From the NCBI GenBank assembly GCA_030998015.1, contig JARWMV010000253.1, positions 496,001 through 560,000 on the forward strand: a DNA stretch of 64,000 nucleotides. The letters run 5' to 3'. Positions 11,573 to 24,325 of this stretch are shown one piece after another. A program made the translations under genes and the position numbers. This DNA comes from Ceratorhiza oryzae-sativae (lineage: Eukaryota; Basidiomycota; Agaricomycetes; Cantharellales; Ceratobasidiaceae). The notes beneath the pieces were generated by a model. That model was not told the DNA's origin, did not search any database, and was given only the letters and a program-made list of their open reading frames with translations. Each line of letters begins with the position of its first letter. Within the stretch, counting starts at the first letter, position 1.

Positions 11573-14445
11573 ACCGTCGATCGGCGGCCTGCGTTCAAAA
11601 AAACACACACTCTCTCTATCTGTCGAATCATTTCTTGGTCGGGTGAGATCTCGTATGGGTGTAGGCCATCTCCACGATTGGCCAAGCTCAAGAACGTGCT
11701 TATCTCAGTCCCCTTTTTTTTTCTTCGTAAGTATATGCACTCCTATTATTTGTGTATGGTCTCTGTCTTGGTATTTGCTGGTATGGTACCCCTGTTTGTC
11801 GCTTCGGGGCCTCTCTCTCTCTCGTGGCCTATTATCGCTGTCGTCGCGTTTTTTTGTCCGCTTTTGTTTTTTTGCTCTCGTTGTGGCCAGGATTGGCACA
11901 TATGCCCAATGTGCTAAGTGCCAAAACTGGCCGCTGTATCTAGTTACACTGTCGATTCCCCCTCTCTGCTCTCTCTCGGACTTGGGTTGTCCATTGCGAC
12001 TTTGTCGCCTGACAGCCGACTGTTATGATCACGTCGAGTAGTTTACCATGTTCTTTTGTATTCGAGGCACCAATATACACGAGCTTCGCATGAACTTGAA
12101 CCGATTTGAATTAGCGAGGCAAAGTATACAAGTATACAAGCCTGCGAAAGGAAAGAACAACAACAAAAAAAACGAGGTGAGACAGGCGTTCATATGACGC
12201 CGGCCGGTCGTTCCAGGGGGGTGGGGGTGGGGACAAATTGGCAATACAGCCTCTACTCGCGAGCCAGGTGGAATTCGTCGAGACCCGTTCTTCCGAATGG
12301 GGTGGATCGAGGTGAAATTTAAATTCCAACTGTATCTCTATCTCTCTCTCTTGATTTTTTTTTCTCTTTGAACTCTGAACGAGATAACCTCCCTACTACC
12401 AATCGTCTCGACTTGGTTACAACAAACTTTCTTTAATGTGTTTGATATACTCTAGCATGTGTTCTTCGGCAGTGTCCGCAAGTCAGAAGTGTCCGAGCGA
12501 TTGGGTTTTGAGTATAAACAAAGTTCCATGTGACAGGAGTGTGTCTGTCCATTCTGGAAGAGTTGGTAAAAGTCAGATGAGGAGGCTTGATAACGCATCT
12601 CGATCTGGGACAAACTAGGCAAGGGCATTGCTCAACTAGACGCTCTAAGAAGTGGGAATTTGCTGACGCTAGCCCCTTTGCCTTGCTACAGCACCCACAC
12701 AGTCATCAGGTATTCCACACATACCAAACAGATTGTTGGAGATTAAATGGCTAACCTAGACACGGTACCTGGTTACGTAAAATCACCGGATCACCCGGCA
12801 CGAACTGGCGCGCTTCCGACGCAAGTGCAGAGAGTCTCATCAACCCACCCCCCTCTCTCATCCTCCTCCCTTCCCTGGCGCCCATCCCTTCCTCTACCTG
12901 TGTTTCGAGTAACTGATGGATTTTGATTTTTTTTTTGAGTCTGATGGGATGATGACCCTTGACGTTGCACGTGATTGATTGCGCCAAATGGTCGCATTAT
13001 CGCATGCCATGTGGCGCGTTTTTGTGCCGTGTCCGGGTTTAATCCGGGGAGGTGACACATACAGAGCTAGACTATAGCTGTCCAAAATCGATATCGTCAA
13101 AGTGTGGTCCAGACATGATCGTCTCGGCTTTTGTGTTTTACAGGGACACAAATGAAAAGAACAAAAAGTCAACAGGTCTAGAAGGCAGTGTGCCCGATAG
13201 ATACTGGCTGGAACGTGTGATGAGCAATTCCTCCTGCTGTAGCCGCCCATGAGTGTGGACATAGGAGCTGAAAGGCCTAGAACTTTTGGCGCTCAACGAG
13301 CTAAAAGGAATCATCGTTGCGTGTTAAGAATTCAACCGAAGTCGTGTAGTCATTGAGAAAAAGGGCTCGTCTCTGCACCCCCCCCTATCTTCCTCGCGGC
13401 TGACGATCGAGATCGGTGCATACATCGAGTGCGGGCACCGAATCCAAGGATGCGACTCTAGGGAGCTCGTCCCCTCAGACCAAACCAAAAGGTGACAACG
13501 CAGCCTTTACGAGAAAAAATGGAATGGGCATTCCAGGATCACGAGTGCCAATCTCTCCAGCTACACAAGGGATATCAATCTTCGGGCCGAATGCCTTGCG
13601 GGTGTGGGTGTGTGTGGGCGTCCACTGGGCGCGCGCATACGAAACGAGATAGTTTGGCTAGAAGTTCAGGCTGGATGTATTAAACGATCCTGCCTGATTG
13701 TTCTGATCCTCTGCTTAACAGGCTCTGCCGAGGTCGTGGCTCGTGGCGTTGGTGGCGGTTACCTCCATTTGGATGAGCCGACTGTTGGTTGGGCAGAATG
13801 ACAAAGCATTCTGTCGATTGTGTAATATACCTTATCCTCGACCCTCACGCCCCACGGCTAAACATTTAAAGTACATTGCGTGTCTACGCACCGGGCCACT
13901 GACGTCAAACACCAACCGCGGGATCTGCGCTGCACTAGTAGTCTGCCGTAACAGAATATGAGATAACTGAAAGGATACAATTGTCTTGGCCTTCAGATCC
14001 GAATGAGCCATGGTATTGATGTACGTTTTTGTCTGGCTTAATCTATCAACCTGGGTTACGTCAGCTGACTCAAGGCTCGTGGCGTCGTGCATGTGAGGAT
14101 TGACATGTCGCCAATCAGACGCGCGATAATTCAAAAGATATACATTGCATCAACTAGTTCTACTAGGACATGCACAGACTCGGAATGAAATACCCAGACC
14201 AGACATATATATACTAGACGATGGTATGCGCAAGATCAAGCGATTGTATAGGTACCGAGGGATGGGATGGAGGACAGAACGATGGAAGCTATACACATTT
14301 GGAGTCAGAGGAAACGCCAAGGGCAAATAGACTAGGACGAGTAAAGCTAGACAGAATAGTCATTGAAAGAAAACAGGGGGATCGAGAAAAAAAAAAAAAG
14401 TTCGAGCTCAGATGATGGCAACGCAAAATGCAGCTTCACATTTGT
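11573..14445. other. Gene-poor stretch of 2.9 kb
   Basis: No convincing gene. The left part (about 11600-11900 and 12330-12370) is rich in pyrimidine tracts, consistent with the 3' UTR and terminator of the Zn2Cys6 gene. A CACGTGAT box sits at 12968-12975. ORFs up to 122 codons occur on both strands but match no family I know and overlap one another. The last part is the 3' flank of the FHA kinase. Confidence 0.35.
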
Positions 14446-17400
14446 TCATTGGAGTCTGGCCCTCAGAGGAGTATGTCGTCGGTTCGAGCGGCGGGCGCCA
14501 GTGCCCGTAATCGGCATCCTCAAGTTGCCCTGCTGCAGTCCAATCTCCTCAGCCGCACGACGCGCACGGACACGGCTCGAGACTCGCGTAGGCGCCGCTG
14601 GACGTCGCTGTCGAACCGTTCCTGTCGGTCCGCGCGGCACGTCCTCCTCAGGATCCTCCTCGACTTCGGACAACTCCGAGTCCGAGTCGTCCAGACCGTG
14701 GCTGTCCCCTGTCCCGTTTGAAGGCGTGGCGCTCGTTGGGGTGCCTGCGAACGGGCGAAGAAGGCGCAACAGGCAACGGTTCGCGCATCGGTCCCGGGTG
14801 CGTCGGGATCACCCTCTCGCGCGGTTGTTGCGGTCGAAGAGGTGATGCAGCATTACGAGTGCGCAATAGTAGGGTGCCGCTCCTGGGGCGGAGGATTGAA
14901 CGGCTGCTGGCCGCCTTGAGGAGACTGATCGAATTGGAGGTGGGGCGGTTGAGGAGGTCTTCCGTTGACAGCCTGTGGATACCGGCCGTCGGGCGTCCCG
15001 GCTTGGGCAAACCCAGGCAAATTGGCAGGTGTATGCGGCGAAGCAAAATCAAATGGGTGAGGGGTGCCGTTGGCTTGCAGCTGAGGATGCATCGTACTCT
15101 CTCCCGCAGCTCCTCTAGAGACTTGATCCCAGCTCGAGTCGGTTTGCATCGAGTCCTCAGGCGCGGGCATCGGGGCCTGGCCTCTCCGAACTGGGGCGCC
15201 TGGCACTGGTGGAGTGCCCGGGTTGACAAAATTTTGTGGGGTCTGGTACGCCTGGAGCGGGGTGCGGAGAGGGTGCGTCCGTTGAGTACAGGCATCGGGG
15301 AATGCGGGAATCTGCCGGGGATAGAGAGTGACGCCTCCGAGTCCTCGCTAAACCGACTAACAAGCCTGAGGTTGCTCGCGTCGCTCGTGTGTGTCGTCGC
15401 CGTAACGCCGGACACGACCGACACCGCTCCGGAAACCAGCGACGCTGAACCCAGAGCAGACGCAGCATCCGCCGGGTGCTCATCGAGAACCATGCTATCA
15501 TTGAAGCGCTCGAGCTCTCGGAGCTCTTGTGTCGATGGAGGGTCGGACGAGACAAAGCTCGTCGATTTGCTGCTGTTCGCAACCGAACTCGAAGCCTCTG
15601 TTGGGGTAGTCTGTTGCCTCGGACTCGGTCGGATGTCTGCGTGCGCTTGCGCAAGATCAGCGAGCCATGGGTGGTCAAGCGCTTGAGCGATACTCATGCG
15701 ACGAGCAGGGTCAGGCACGAGCATTCGCTTCATCCAATCGATACATTCGTTCGACAGGCCAAAGCCTGAGACCTGCGACCACTCGACCTGCCGGCGCTGG
15801 AACCGCGTTACCATATCCTCCTCGTCCTCGGTAAACGGCACCGTATTGGTTAGCATGGACCAGACAATCACACCAAGAGACCAACTATCGACCAGCTCGG
15901 TATATCCAGCATCCTGGGCACGCAGCACAACTTCGGGAGCGAGGTAAGTCGGTGTACCACAAAACGTTCTAAGGAAAGTGCCGCTATCGATTGCCTTTGC
16001 GAGCCCAAAGTCGGCGATTTTCGCGTGTCTTGGCGTCGTGTCCGTTAACAAAACGTTCTTTAACAGCACGGTTAGCTAGCTACAGTTGGAGCCGGGCAAC
16101 GAGCTCACCTCGGGCTTCAGATCACGGTGAACAATATTCTTCGAGTGAGAGTACTCAATGGCCAAACACATCTCCATTGCCAACTGCCGGGTTTCATTCT
16201 CGCCTAAAACGGGCAACAAATGTCAGTTCATAATACATAGCGGGTTAGGCGGATATGCCACGACGTAAACACATAATCGGCACACCAATGGTGAGCTACC
16301 AATTGCTCCTAAACGGGTGTTGCTTGTTGGGGACCACCGCTTGTGTCAAACATCGGGGGATGTTCGTACATAATCAGAGCCCTCGAGTCAAGACAGACGG
16401 GTGCCCCGTTTCTCCAACAAACCACTCATCGACGCACCCCCAACGAAAAGATTCAAGATTTCAAGAAGGCCAGACTCACAGAGACCTCCTTCCGACAAAA
16501 CAGCCTCGAGCAAATCTCCCCCAGTGATCACTCGAGTATGAGCCAAATGGTTGATTCGTCTTCAAAGTGTGCGACAAGCTTGCAGATGTGAGGCTATTCA
16601 CAGCAGAAAGACACGAGTATCAGTAAACATGTTCTCGAGCGGTGAGATTGAGAACAAAATGAAACAAGTCCCGAATTCTCCAGATGCGCGCGGTACAAGG
16701 AATGATGACCGGACTGAATGAACAATCCGGTCCCAATCCTACGGCGCAACAGCAGCATTTCCTGGAGAATGCCGATAGAAGCTCAAAGGATCTGTCCGGA
16801 GTTAAAGTTGGGCGACTGAATGGAGAGCGCGAGGTTGGATGAAAATTGCGAACGTTGATAGTGCTGATCGTCAACGTTGAATACCAAAAAAGCAAAACAT
16901 CGTGGGGATGCTGCCCAGGTCCATGGGGAAAGGGAGAGCAAGAGGCTAGGTCGGCGAACCATCATGCGGCCCAAGATCGCTCAAAGGCCAATTCGATTGT
17001 GCATCCATCCTATCACGATTGGGAACAGTGGCAAGTGGGGCGATAGGAAGGAATGGATTCGAGAGAAGTCCAAATGATTGATCAAGTGAATGGACAACTC
17101 ATTATACAGAGTTCGTCAATGAGCCCATCCGATATCGAGCCAAGTGTCGGGACGTAGGTACCTCTTGCCCGGCACCCCCTGCCTCGCGATCTTCTCCATC
17201 ATCCCTTGCTTTCAATGATTGCTCGCACGCTTCTATCCGCGAGCGGAATCGCCGGACAAACAGAGAAGCGACCAAAAAAGCAGCAAACGCGCTAGCCAGG
17301 AACATCCATTCGACTGGTCCAATTACCTCAGTTTTACGCCCAAACAGAACACACGAATCATCGTGTTCGTAAACTGAGCCCGATCCATCCAGACGCAAGC

Positions 17401-19117
17401 TGTCGGTTGAATGTTTCTTCCAACCCTGCTGCGTCTTCCAATCACTCCAGCCATGCTGCTGCGTCTTCCAGCATCTTCTCGCCATTGCGCCCTCGGAGCT
17501 CATCCACATGCTCCAATTGAAAACGAAAATAACGAAAAGAGACAACGAAAACAAAGCTCACATGATCAAACTCTTTCAGATACGCGACTTCGCGCTGGAA
17601 CATTTGGCGACTGCGCGGGTTATGCACCAGCCGACTCTTGGTGATGACCTTGCACGCGAACCATTGGCCGGACACGCGGTGTAGCGCCCGTCGGACGGTG
17701 GCGAACGCTCCGCGACCAAGGCTGACGATGTTGTAATGTAGCAAGGTGAGTCGCGGGTGTCAAGAGATGTGGTTGATTCGTCGAGCATTTCGGTAGTTTA
17801 TCAAGTGTAGGACGGAATTGGTCCATCGAGCAGGGGGCCGCATAGATCGTCGAGAAAGCAGGTAAAAAAAATGTCGTCATCCAGACGGCGATCATAAAGG
17901 TCACGACCAACAGGTGAGCCCATCGTAATGCACATAGATCGTTGATGCCGGGTTTGTTTTCGTCCCGAATAGAACCGTGAAGGAAACGAAGAATGGCCAG
18001 ACCCACTGGTCAGCCTGCTGCTATCTCTCAACGGAGAAAGGGAGAGCACTCACGCAGGCCCAAGTTCGTATTCCTGGAACACGCCGTTTCCGACCGCCAC
18101 ACTCTCCGTTGGGCGACGGAACATGTATCCTAGGGAATGGTCAGCCCAATGTCGGGGAAACCAAGGGAGAATGATATCATAGACAATGGGCAATAACGGG
18201 GGAGTAATCGAATGGCGGGGATGCTGGAAAATGAGACACGCACGATAGTCCAGATCATCAATGTCCTGGCCGGGCAAACCAAACGAGAGCTCATCTCCGG
18301 GCGTGAGGAGGGATTTCTTTCCCTTGCCAATCCGTTTACCGTTGATCTGCAAGGGTTCAGTGTTAGTCACCGGCAGACATATGTGGCTCAAAATGAAACA
18401 AAGAAAACCCGGTCGATTGATTGTAAACAAAAGCCGATCATATCCGCAGGATATTAAATGGGCGCACAGGATAGGTCCAAGTGTGTGAGCGAAAAGAAAG
18501 GGGGGATGCGACTCACAAAAGTCCCGTTTGAGCTGGTATCCAACACGACGACGGCGTTTTCCTTGCTTGGTTTGTCGTTGGCGCGACCAGACCAGGTGAG
18601 CGTACAGTGCTGGCTGCCTAGAAGTAAGCGTTAGCATTGCGCCACCGAGAGCGAACAGATCAAGGCCGCAAGGATGGAAACTCGATGATGATCCAACACT
18701 CATCAGCCTCTGACCGCGCCTCGTCTCCAGGGCCCCGCCGTCAGCGCATCCATCCGTCGCCACCGCATCTTTGCATCTTGAAAGCCCATCTGGAGACACG
18801 ATACCACACGACACGACACTCACTAATCTTCTGGCCCGGCAACGTAAAATCATTCGCGCTCCCCCGCCCGATCTTGAACGTGTGCTCCTCGATGCGAGCC
18901 TTGGGCCAGTCGGCGTTGGCCGGATTGGGCTTTTTCGTGAGCTGGATGACGCCGCTCGGCTGGCCGCTGGAACAGGGGACGAGCAAGCCCCAGCAGTCGG
19001 GGTGGATGACGGGCTCGACGTCGGCGTGGTGTCGGGGACGGTCTGGGTGGGCTGGGTCTGTGGCTGGGTGCTGTCTGTGCCCATGTCGGGATATGGGTCG
19101 GGCGAAGGAGAGCGCAT
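14446..19117 (-). CDS. Rad53/Cds1/CHK2-type FHA checkpoint kinase, frame broken
   Basis: DNA-damage checkpoint Ser/Thr kinase. The N-terminus has a TQ cluster (STQPQTQPTQT), then an FHA domain (FKIGRGSANDFTLPGQKIS, SQHCTLTWSG, DTSSNGTF, NGKRIGKGKKSLLTPGDELS). The kinase domain has GRGAFATVRRA, the ATP lysine in WFACKVI, IVHRDLKPE, KIADFGLAKA and an activation loop TFLRTFCGTPTYLAPEVV very close to CHK2. A long Ser/Pro-rich tail ends in an acidic stretch (SDSELSEVEEDPEEDVP). Oddities: the frame changes between the TQ cluster and the FHA domain (about 19000-19050) with no normal-sized intron available; an in-frame TGA at 16528-16530 interrupts kinase subdomain V (LILE, stop, then GGDLLEA in another frame); introns of 968 nt and 276 nt are far longer than the local norm. 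The tail near 14760-15290 also needs several short introns or shifts. Either a decaying gene or sequence errors; all catalytic motifs survive. Confidence 0.85.
16594..17561 (-). other. 968-nt intron in the FHA kinase
   Basis: Donor GTGAGC follows the exon ending LKEFDH; acceptor AATAG precedes the exon starting PHICKLVAHFEDES, and the two join in phase. Nearly every other intron placed in this window is about 40-75 nt. On the same strand the intron contains an open reading frame at 17102-17554 with a hydrophobic segment (see that entry). Confidence 0.75.
17102..17554 (-). other. ORF with one hydrophobic segment inside the kinase intron
   Basis: A 150-codon open frame starting a few bases inside the long kinase intron. 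Its first part is compositionally odd (repeated KTQQ), but residues from about 70 on read like protein: VIGPVEWMFLASAFAAFLVA, then a basic stop-transfer stretch (RRFRSRIEACEQSLKARDD) and a polar tail. No family recognised. It could be chance, a retained-intron extension of the kinase N-lobe, or a captured gene fragment. Confidence 0.25.
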
Positions 19118-19278
19118 CGTCGCGTGTGGTCGGCTTCAGATTCTCGACTCGCGAGGCTTTCTACCTGGACGCGGTCAAAGAGCCGCCACAACACGACCCT
19201 GAACTCTGGCCAAACATCCGAACCAACAACAAACAAAATCAAATTAATATCTACGGCCTATCCACCTAAAATAAATCG

Positions 19279-22200
19279 CTAATTGCTCAGGTCCATGTCC
19301 TCAACGTCCTTGCCATTGCCGTCGCCCGCGAACCGCTCGCGCAGCACCGTCAGCAGACTCGCTTTCATCGCCTTTTCCGTCGCTCCTTCGCCGCTTTCCT
19401 CGCCATCTCCCGCCACCGCCTCGTCCAGCGCTAGCTTTGTCTGGCCCAAGCGGAGGATATCTTCCTGTAGTTCAAAAGCAAAAATGTTAGCATATGATCA
19501 ACAAAGAGTTCGGAGTTGCACGTCGCGTCGCGGATCAAGCAGGCCCAAGCGGCCACCCACAGGCGCCAGAAACAAAGCCCAAGTGGCGCCAGAAACAAAA
19601 CCCAAGCAGCAAACCCAGCTCACCTCGATCGTGCCCTTGGTAATCAACTTGACAACGTCCACATCCCTCTTTTGCCCAATCCGATACGACCGATCTGCAG
19701 CCTCTGTATCCCAAAGCCCCATTAGCACTCTGGTCTCTTCAATTTGAAAAAGAGACCCACGTCGATCATTGTGCGGATTAAAGTCTTGGTCAAACATGAT
19801 CACCACGCTTGCCGCCGTCAGGTTGATTCCCATTCCGCCTAAGATAAAATAATGTAAGAAAACGAAAGCAGGGATAGAGAGCAAACGCACCAGCTCGAGT
19901 AGACAACAAAAACACCTGGATAGTCTCATCCTCCGTAAACTGATCGACCAAGCTCTGGCGCTCATCCACGGGCGTCGAGCCAGTAAGAACCAAATACCGA
20001 ATCGACTGGTGATCCAACACCACTTTGAGAATATCCAGTATTTGCGTAAACTATCTCTCCTTTAGCCCAGCCGCCCCGAAAAAAAAAAACGAGCAAACCA
20101 ACCTGGGAGAAAACCAGCACCCTTCGCCCCTCGCCCTTGAACCCGGCGAGCAACTTCAACAACTCGGCCACCTTGCCTGCATCCAAAAAGCTGTCGTCGG
20201 GAAGCGCATATTTTCGCACGCTCTTGTACCGCTTCGCAAACACCTGCAGCTCCGCATCCGTCATGACCTCCATATCCTCCACCACCAACTCCTCCACACT
20301 CTCCTCAAACTCGGGCTCCTTTAAACAACCCCTGGCCATCAAGCGGACCTTGGCATCATCAAACCGTCTGCGGAACAACATGGGATGCGACGCGGCTTTT
20401 CGCAAGTCCATCAAGACGTGCGCAGAGGAAGCTTCCTTGGCTTTCATGTTCGCCCCTTGCTTCGTACCCGTTTTGGCTTTTTTCTCGGTCGTCCGTGGAC
20501 GTTTTTTCGGGTTGGATTCGGGGTCGGGTGTGGGCGAGGCCGAGGCTTGTTGGGCCTGAGCTGCGAGCTCGGCGGCTTCGCGCTCGAGCTCTTTTTTCGA
20601 GCGGCGCATCGTCTCGTTGTAGATCGAGCGTTGGAGAGAGGTCATTGTGCACCATACGATTCGCTCCGTCTTGTTTGGGAGGTCTTTGAGCACCTGAAAT
20701 ACATCAAGTTAGAGCTTGCCCCAAATTAAAAGAAATTGCATATCCAAGATGGATCGAGACAAACCTGATCCTTTCTCCTTCGCAACACAAACGGCGTCAT
20801 CATCGTCTTGGCCCGACTGACTCGTTCCCTCGAGAGCAAGCTCGTATGGCTATCCGCCCGGACCTTGAAAATTGTCCGGAGCGAGTCGGTCGTCTCGGCA
20901 GTAAACTTGCCAGGAAGGATGAACGAAATAAGAGACTAGATCAGCGCACAAGCACAGACATGCGAGCGTGCGAAACAAGGGTATACAAGGAAAAGTGAAC
21001 AGTCACGCGACCAACCCAACCTTGAAGATCAGTATGTTTTCGCACGCAGAATAGCCAACAGACGTACGACCAACTCTTGTAAGTTATTCTGCAACGGTGT
21101 CCCAGTCAACAGCAATCTCCATCTGGCCTGGATCTTCATCAGCTGTTGGTAACGCTGGCTCTGAAAGTTTTTCAGCACGTGGCCTTCGTCGAATACGCAT
21201 GTCTATTCGCCGCCCTCGTATCAGATAAAAGGTCACGGCACAGAGGATGGGAAGAACACACCTCCCACTTGACGCTCTTGCTCAAAAACTTTCGATCGAG
21301 TTCAGCACCCTGGGCAAGTTGATACGTCGTGATCAATACGTCCCAGCCTGGATCAACGTCGTCTCGACTGCATCACATCAGTACCGAGCCCGGGATGCAA
21401 GGGAGAGATACCAAGACGTACTCCACCCCAGCTCGCTCGGCTCTCCTCATCGCCCGCTTGTACTCATCCCTAAACCCAGCTCGATCCTTCTGGGAACCAT
21501 AGTACGTCGCAACCCGTATCGAGGGTGCGAACTTGGCAAACTCGCGTGCCCAGTTTTCGAGTGTCGACGAAGGCTACATCCACCCTTTTCAGCCCCCAAG
21601 AAATCAAACGGAAAGAATGAGGACATACGACAATGACGAGATGAACACCTTTTCTCTCTCTGTGGACGTCTCCATCGGCATCTTCGTCCTCACCCGGCCT
21701 TCGTGCGCCACCCATGAGATACGCCAAAAAAGCAACGACCTGACATGTCTTGCCCAAACCCATTTCGTCCGCCAATATACAACTCAACCGCTTTTGGTAC
21801 AGCAGATTCAACCAGCTGATGCCAAACAGCTGGTAATCCTTCAATACCACGCTCGAAGCAAGTAGTCGAGGTTGGGTCGGGATCAAGTAAGACAGCGCCT
21901 TTTGTCTCTCGGGATCTTCGGTCGTCGAAGGTGGCGGAACACCCTGGGACAGACTTGGAACGGTGACGAGGTGTAACCCAGCATCCGCCTCGTCGCCATC
22001 GGTACCTGCGCCCCACTCGCCAACAATCTTGGCAAGCTCCTTGCCGATCAGCTCAAACTCGCCCAGGACAGAATCGACATCAGAATATCCACGCTGGACA
22101 TTCAGATACTCGTCGTAGAACCTTTGGGTAACGCCCTTGGTTCGTTTGAGTGCGCGTTTAAGGGACGGGATGTCTGCGAATGGGCGGAGCGAGGTGATGA

Positions 22201-23476
22201 TCTTCGCCTGGGACTGGCTACAGGCTAAGACACAAACCGTTAGTCCAACCAATTGAAACCAAAAGAAGAAAAGGGCCAGACGCACCGGTGACTTCGACGA
22301 GCGCATCCTCACTGGCCTCGTTGAACCAGCCTAGAGCCTCTCCCTCGAGTCGTTGCGTCTCTTCGTCGGCGACCCATTCACCAGGTGCGTCTTCGTCTCC
22401 ATCGCTTGCATCAAACTCGGTCCCACTTGACGCCACTTCTTCCTCTTTCTCCTTTTCCTTTTCCTTGGGCGGTGGTTTAGACGGTTTGGGCTTAGCGGCT
22501 GCAGGGGGCGGGGGTGTGGGTTTGGACGAGGTTGTAGGCGTCGGGGTGGAAGTTTTAGACTTGGCTTTGGCCACACCGTTGGAGACTGACAATTTGTCGA
22601 CGCGCTTCCCGTTGATGAGCTTGCCACTCACAGGGTGTGGCGGGGGAGACGAGCGGATACGAACAATGCCCTCTCGCTCATCGTTGTCCGATTCAAGTGT
22701 GGGCCCCCGGCTCTTTTCCTTTTCCTTTAATACGCTCCTGGGGCTCGGCAACTCGTCGTCGTCCCCCTCGGACGGCTTTCTTCGCCCCCTCACGACCCGC
22801 CGCCTGGGTTGGCCACCCTCGTCGGAATCTGAATCGACCGCCACGCGCGAGACCTCTTTTCGGAGCTTGCCGACGACCGGCGAAAGCGGGTCGTCGGCCG
22901 CTGGGGTCGGTGTGGGTGTCGGAGTCGACGAAGCCGAGGCCGAGACGCGAGACGATGGCGGGACAGAGGGAGAGTCGGACCGGGTCGAGGCCGTGGAGCG
23001 AATGCGCTCGAGATCGGGCCTTGGCTTTTTGCGCGGCGGGCCATCGTCTGGGTCGAGGTCGATGACGTCGGAGGATGATTTAGCGGGCGAGACGCCGTTG
23101 GCCAATTTGGACGACGACGCAGAGCCAAAGCTGGGGACCGAGAGCGAGTCGTCTCGGAGGCCGCGCGACGTGTCCATGCGGCGGTGGGCAACGGCTTGGG
23201 CTTGGGCTGGGCGGTGTGGTTGTGCGGCGCAGACGGGGACGAGTCTGGGACGAGCACGCGAGGAACACGCGGTGTGGCCGGCTCAGCGGGTGGGCCCGCC
23301 GGAAAAAAGCGCGAGGTCGTCTCCGGCTGGACGTCCTTTTTGCGCTTAAACTTGAGCTGGGCGAGCGCCGCCTTCTTATGGTTATTATGTACATGAGCTG
23401 TCGCGACGGTGTCCATCGGGCTGGAGCAACTCACCCGGGTGTTGGTCCCCCCCACTTCCGCCCCGCTCGTCGACAT
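19279..23476 (-). CDS. FUN30: SNF2-family chromatin remodeller Fun30/SMARCAD1
   Basis: ATP-dependent nucleosome remodeller acting in heterochromatin maintenance and DNA-end resection. The N-terminal third is acidic and Ser/Pro/Lys-rich ([20 protein letters not shown], then [12 protein letters not shown]). The ATPase shows [40 protein letters not shown] (Walker A), a DEGHV-type motif II region near 21190, [11 protein letters not shown] near 21100, and the C-lobe [66 protein letters not shown]. It ends DMDLSN with TAG at 19279-19281. Start ATG at 23476 begins [14 protein letters not shown] and splices to [20 protein letters not shown]. Between about 23290 and 23170 the frame changes; a 62-nt GTGTTC...CAG intron could absorb it, otherwise it is a one-base shift. 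Divergent from TRM112. Confidence 0.92.
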
Positions 23477-23664
23477 GGCCAGCTGGCTCGGGGTGTGTGT
23501 GATTGTGTTTGGGCGAGATGTGCAGTGTCGGCCAGAGACCACTCGGCGCTGTCTCAGACGACGGCGGAGACGACAGCGAGTGTGAACCGCTCTTGCCCTC
23601 TCTGCTAGGCGCTTCCCGCTCCACGGGTTCAGGCGCCAATCCGCGCTTTTTCTCGACCCCCACC
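23477..23664. promoter_or_regulatory. Divergent promoter of FUN30 and TRM112
   Basis: 188 bp between the two start codons on opposite strands. No recognised binding motif; C/T-rich toward TRM112. Confidence 0.5.
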
Positions 23665-24217
23665 ATGGTCCGGCTCATCACCCACAACATCCTCGCCTGC
23701 CATGCCAAGGGATGCACGTCCAACAACTTTCCACTCAGGTTCAAGGACGCTCAGCTCGCCGTCCGCGACGCAGACTACAACCCCGCGTTCCTCACCAAGT
23801 TCATGCCCAGGCTCGACTGGAGTGCGCTCGTGTCGACTGCGAGAGAGGTGCGAACGAATCACTCTTGTCTGTCGTGGAGTAACCGACGTCTGTACGCAGC
23901 TAGGAGATGATAGTCTGCCCGAGATGCAACCCGCACCAGGAACAGAAGACGACGACTTTTGCGGAAACTACATCATGTCTTGCTCGAGGTCCGTTTATCC
24001 TCTGCCATCCTACCAACTCACTAACCCAGTTATAGATACACGTCGAGGAAGGAGCGATGATTTGCCCCAACTGTCAACATACGTATATGATCATGCAGGG
24101 TATTCCTAATATGGTGCGTCTTGCGGCCAACCACTGGCACTAGGACTAACGGAATGATCGACCCAGCTCCTGCAGAACACGAGATATCGAAATGAAGCGA
24201 AACTTGAATTGTGCTAG
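23665..24217 (+). CDS. TRM112: Trm112, activator of tRNA/rRNA/eRF1 methyltransferases
   Basis: Zinc-binding partner that stabilises several methyltransferases (Trm9, Trm11, Mtq2, Bud23 in yeast). Exon 1 encodes MVRLITHNILACHAKGCTSN, the first half of the split zinc site, then FKDAQLAVRDADYNPAFLTK and LDWSALVSTARE. Exon 2 gives LGDDSLPEMQPAPGTEDDD, then RKLHHVLLE; exon 3 gives HVEEGAMICPNCQHTYMIMQ, which supplies the CPNC half of the zinc site; the last exon gives LLQNTRYRNEAKLELC. In exon 2 the frame slips by one base exactly at the TTTT run 23957-23960: the acidic stretch and the RKLHHV block are in different frames and no GT-AG pair can bridge them. One more T would give the family DFLRKLHHV. 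So either a sequencing deletion or a real knockout of an otherwise perfectly conserved gene. Confidence 0.9.
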
Positions 24218-24325
24218 CGCTGTCTTTTGCACTAATTTATTGGCATTTAATGAAAGAGACATGATCCTATGATATTGTGTTCAGCATACACCCTGTGTTA
24301 GACACACATTATGACACACCTTTAT

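Noticed and set aside
14850..15300. Frame changes in the kinase tail as evidence of pseudogenisation
   Set aside because: Two of them can be absorbed by short introns of 38 and 43 nt; only the one near 14760 stays unexplained, so they are weak evidence.
14718..15686. 322-codon plus-strand ORF opposite the kinase tail
   Set aside because: Antisense shadow with Arg/Ser bias of the Ser/Pro-rich coding strand.
22288..23349. Long plus-strand ORF opposite FUN30
   Set aside because: Ser/Gly-rich antisense shadow of the acidic, Ser-rich FUN30 N-terminus; no motif.
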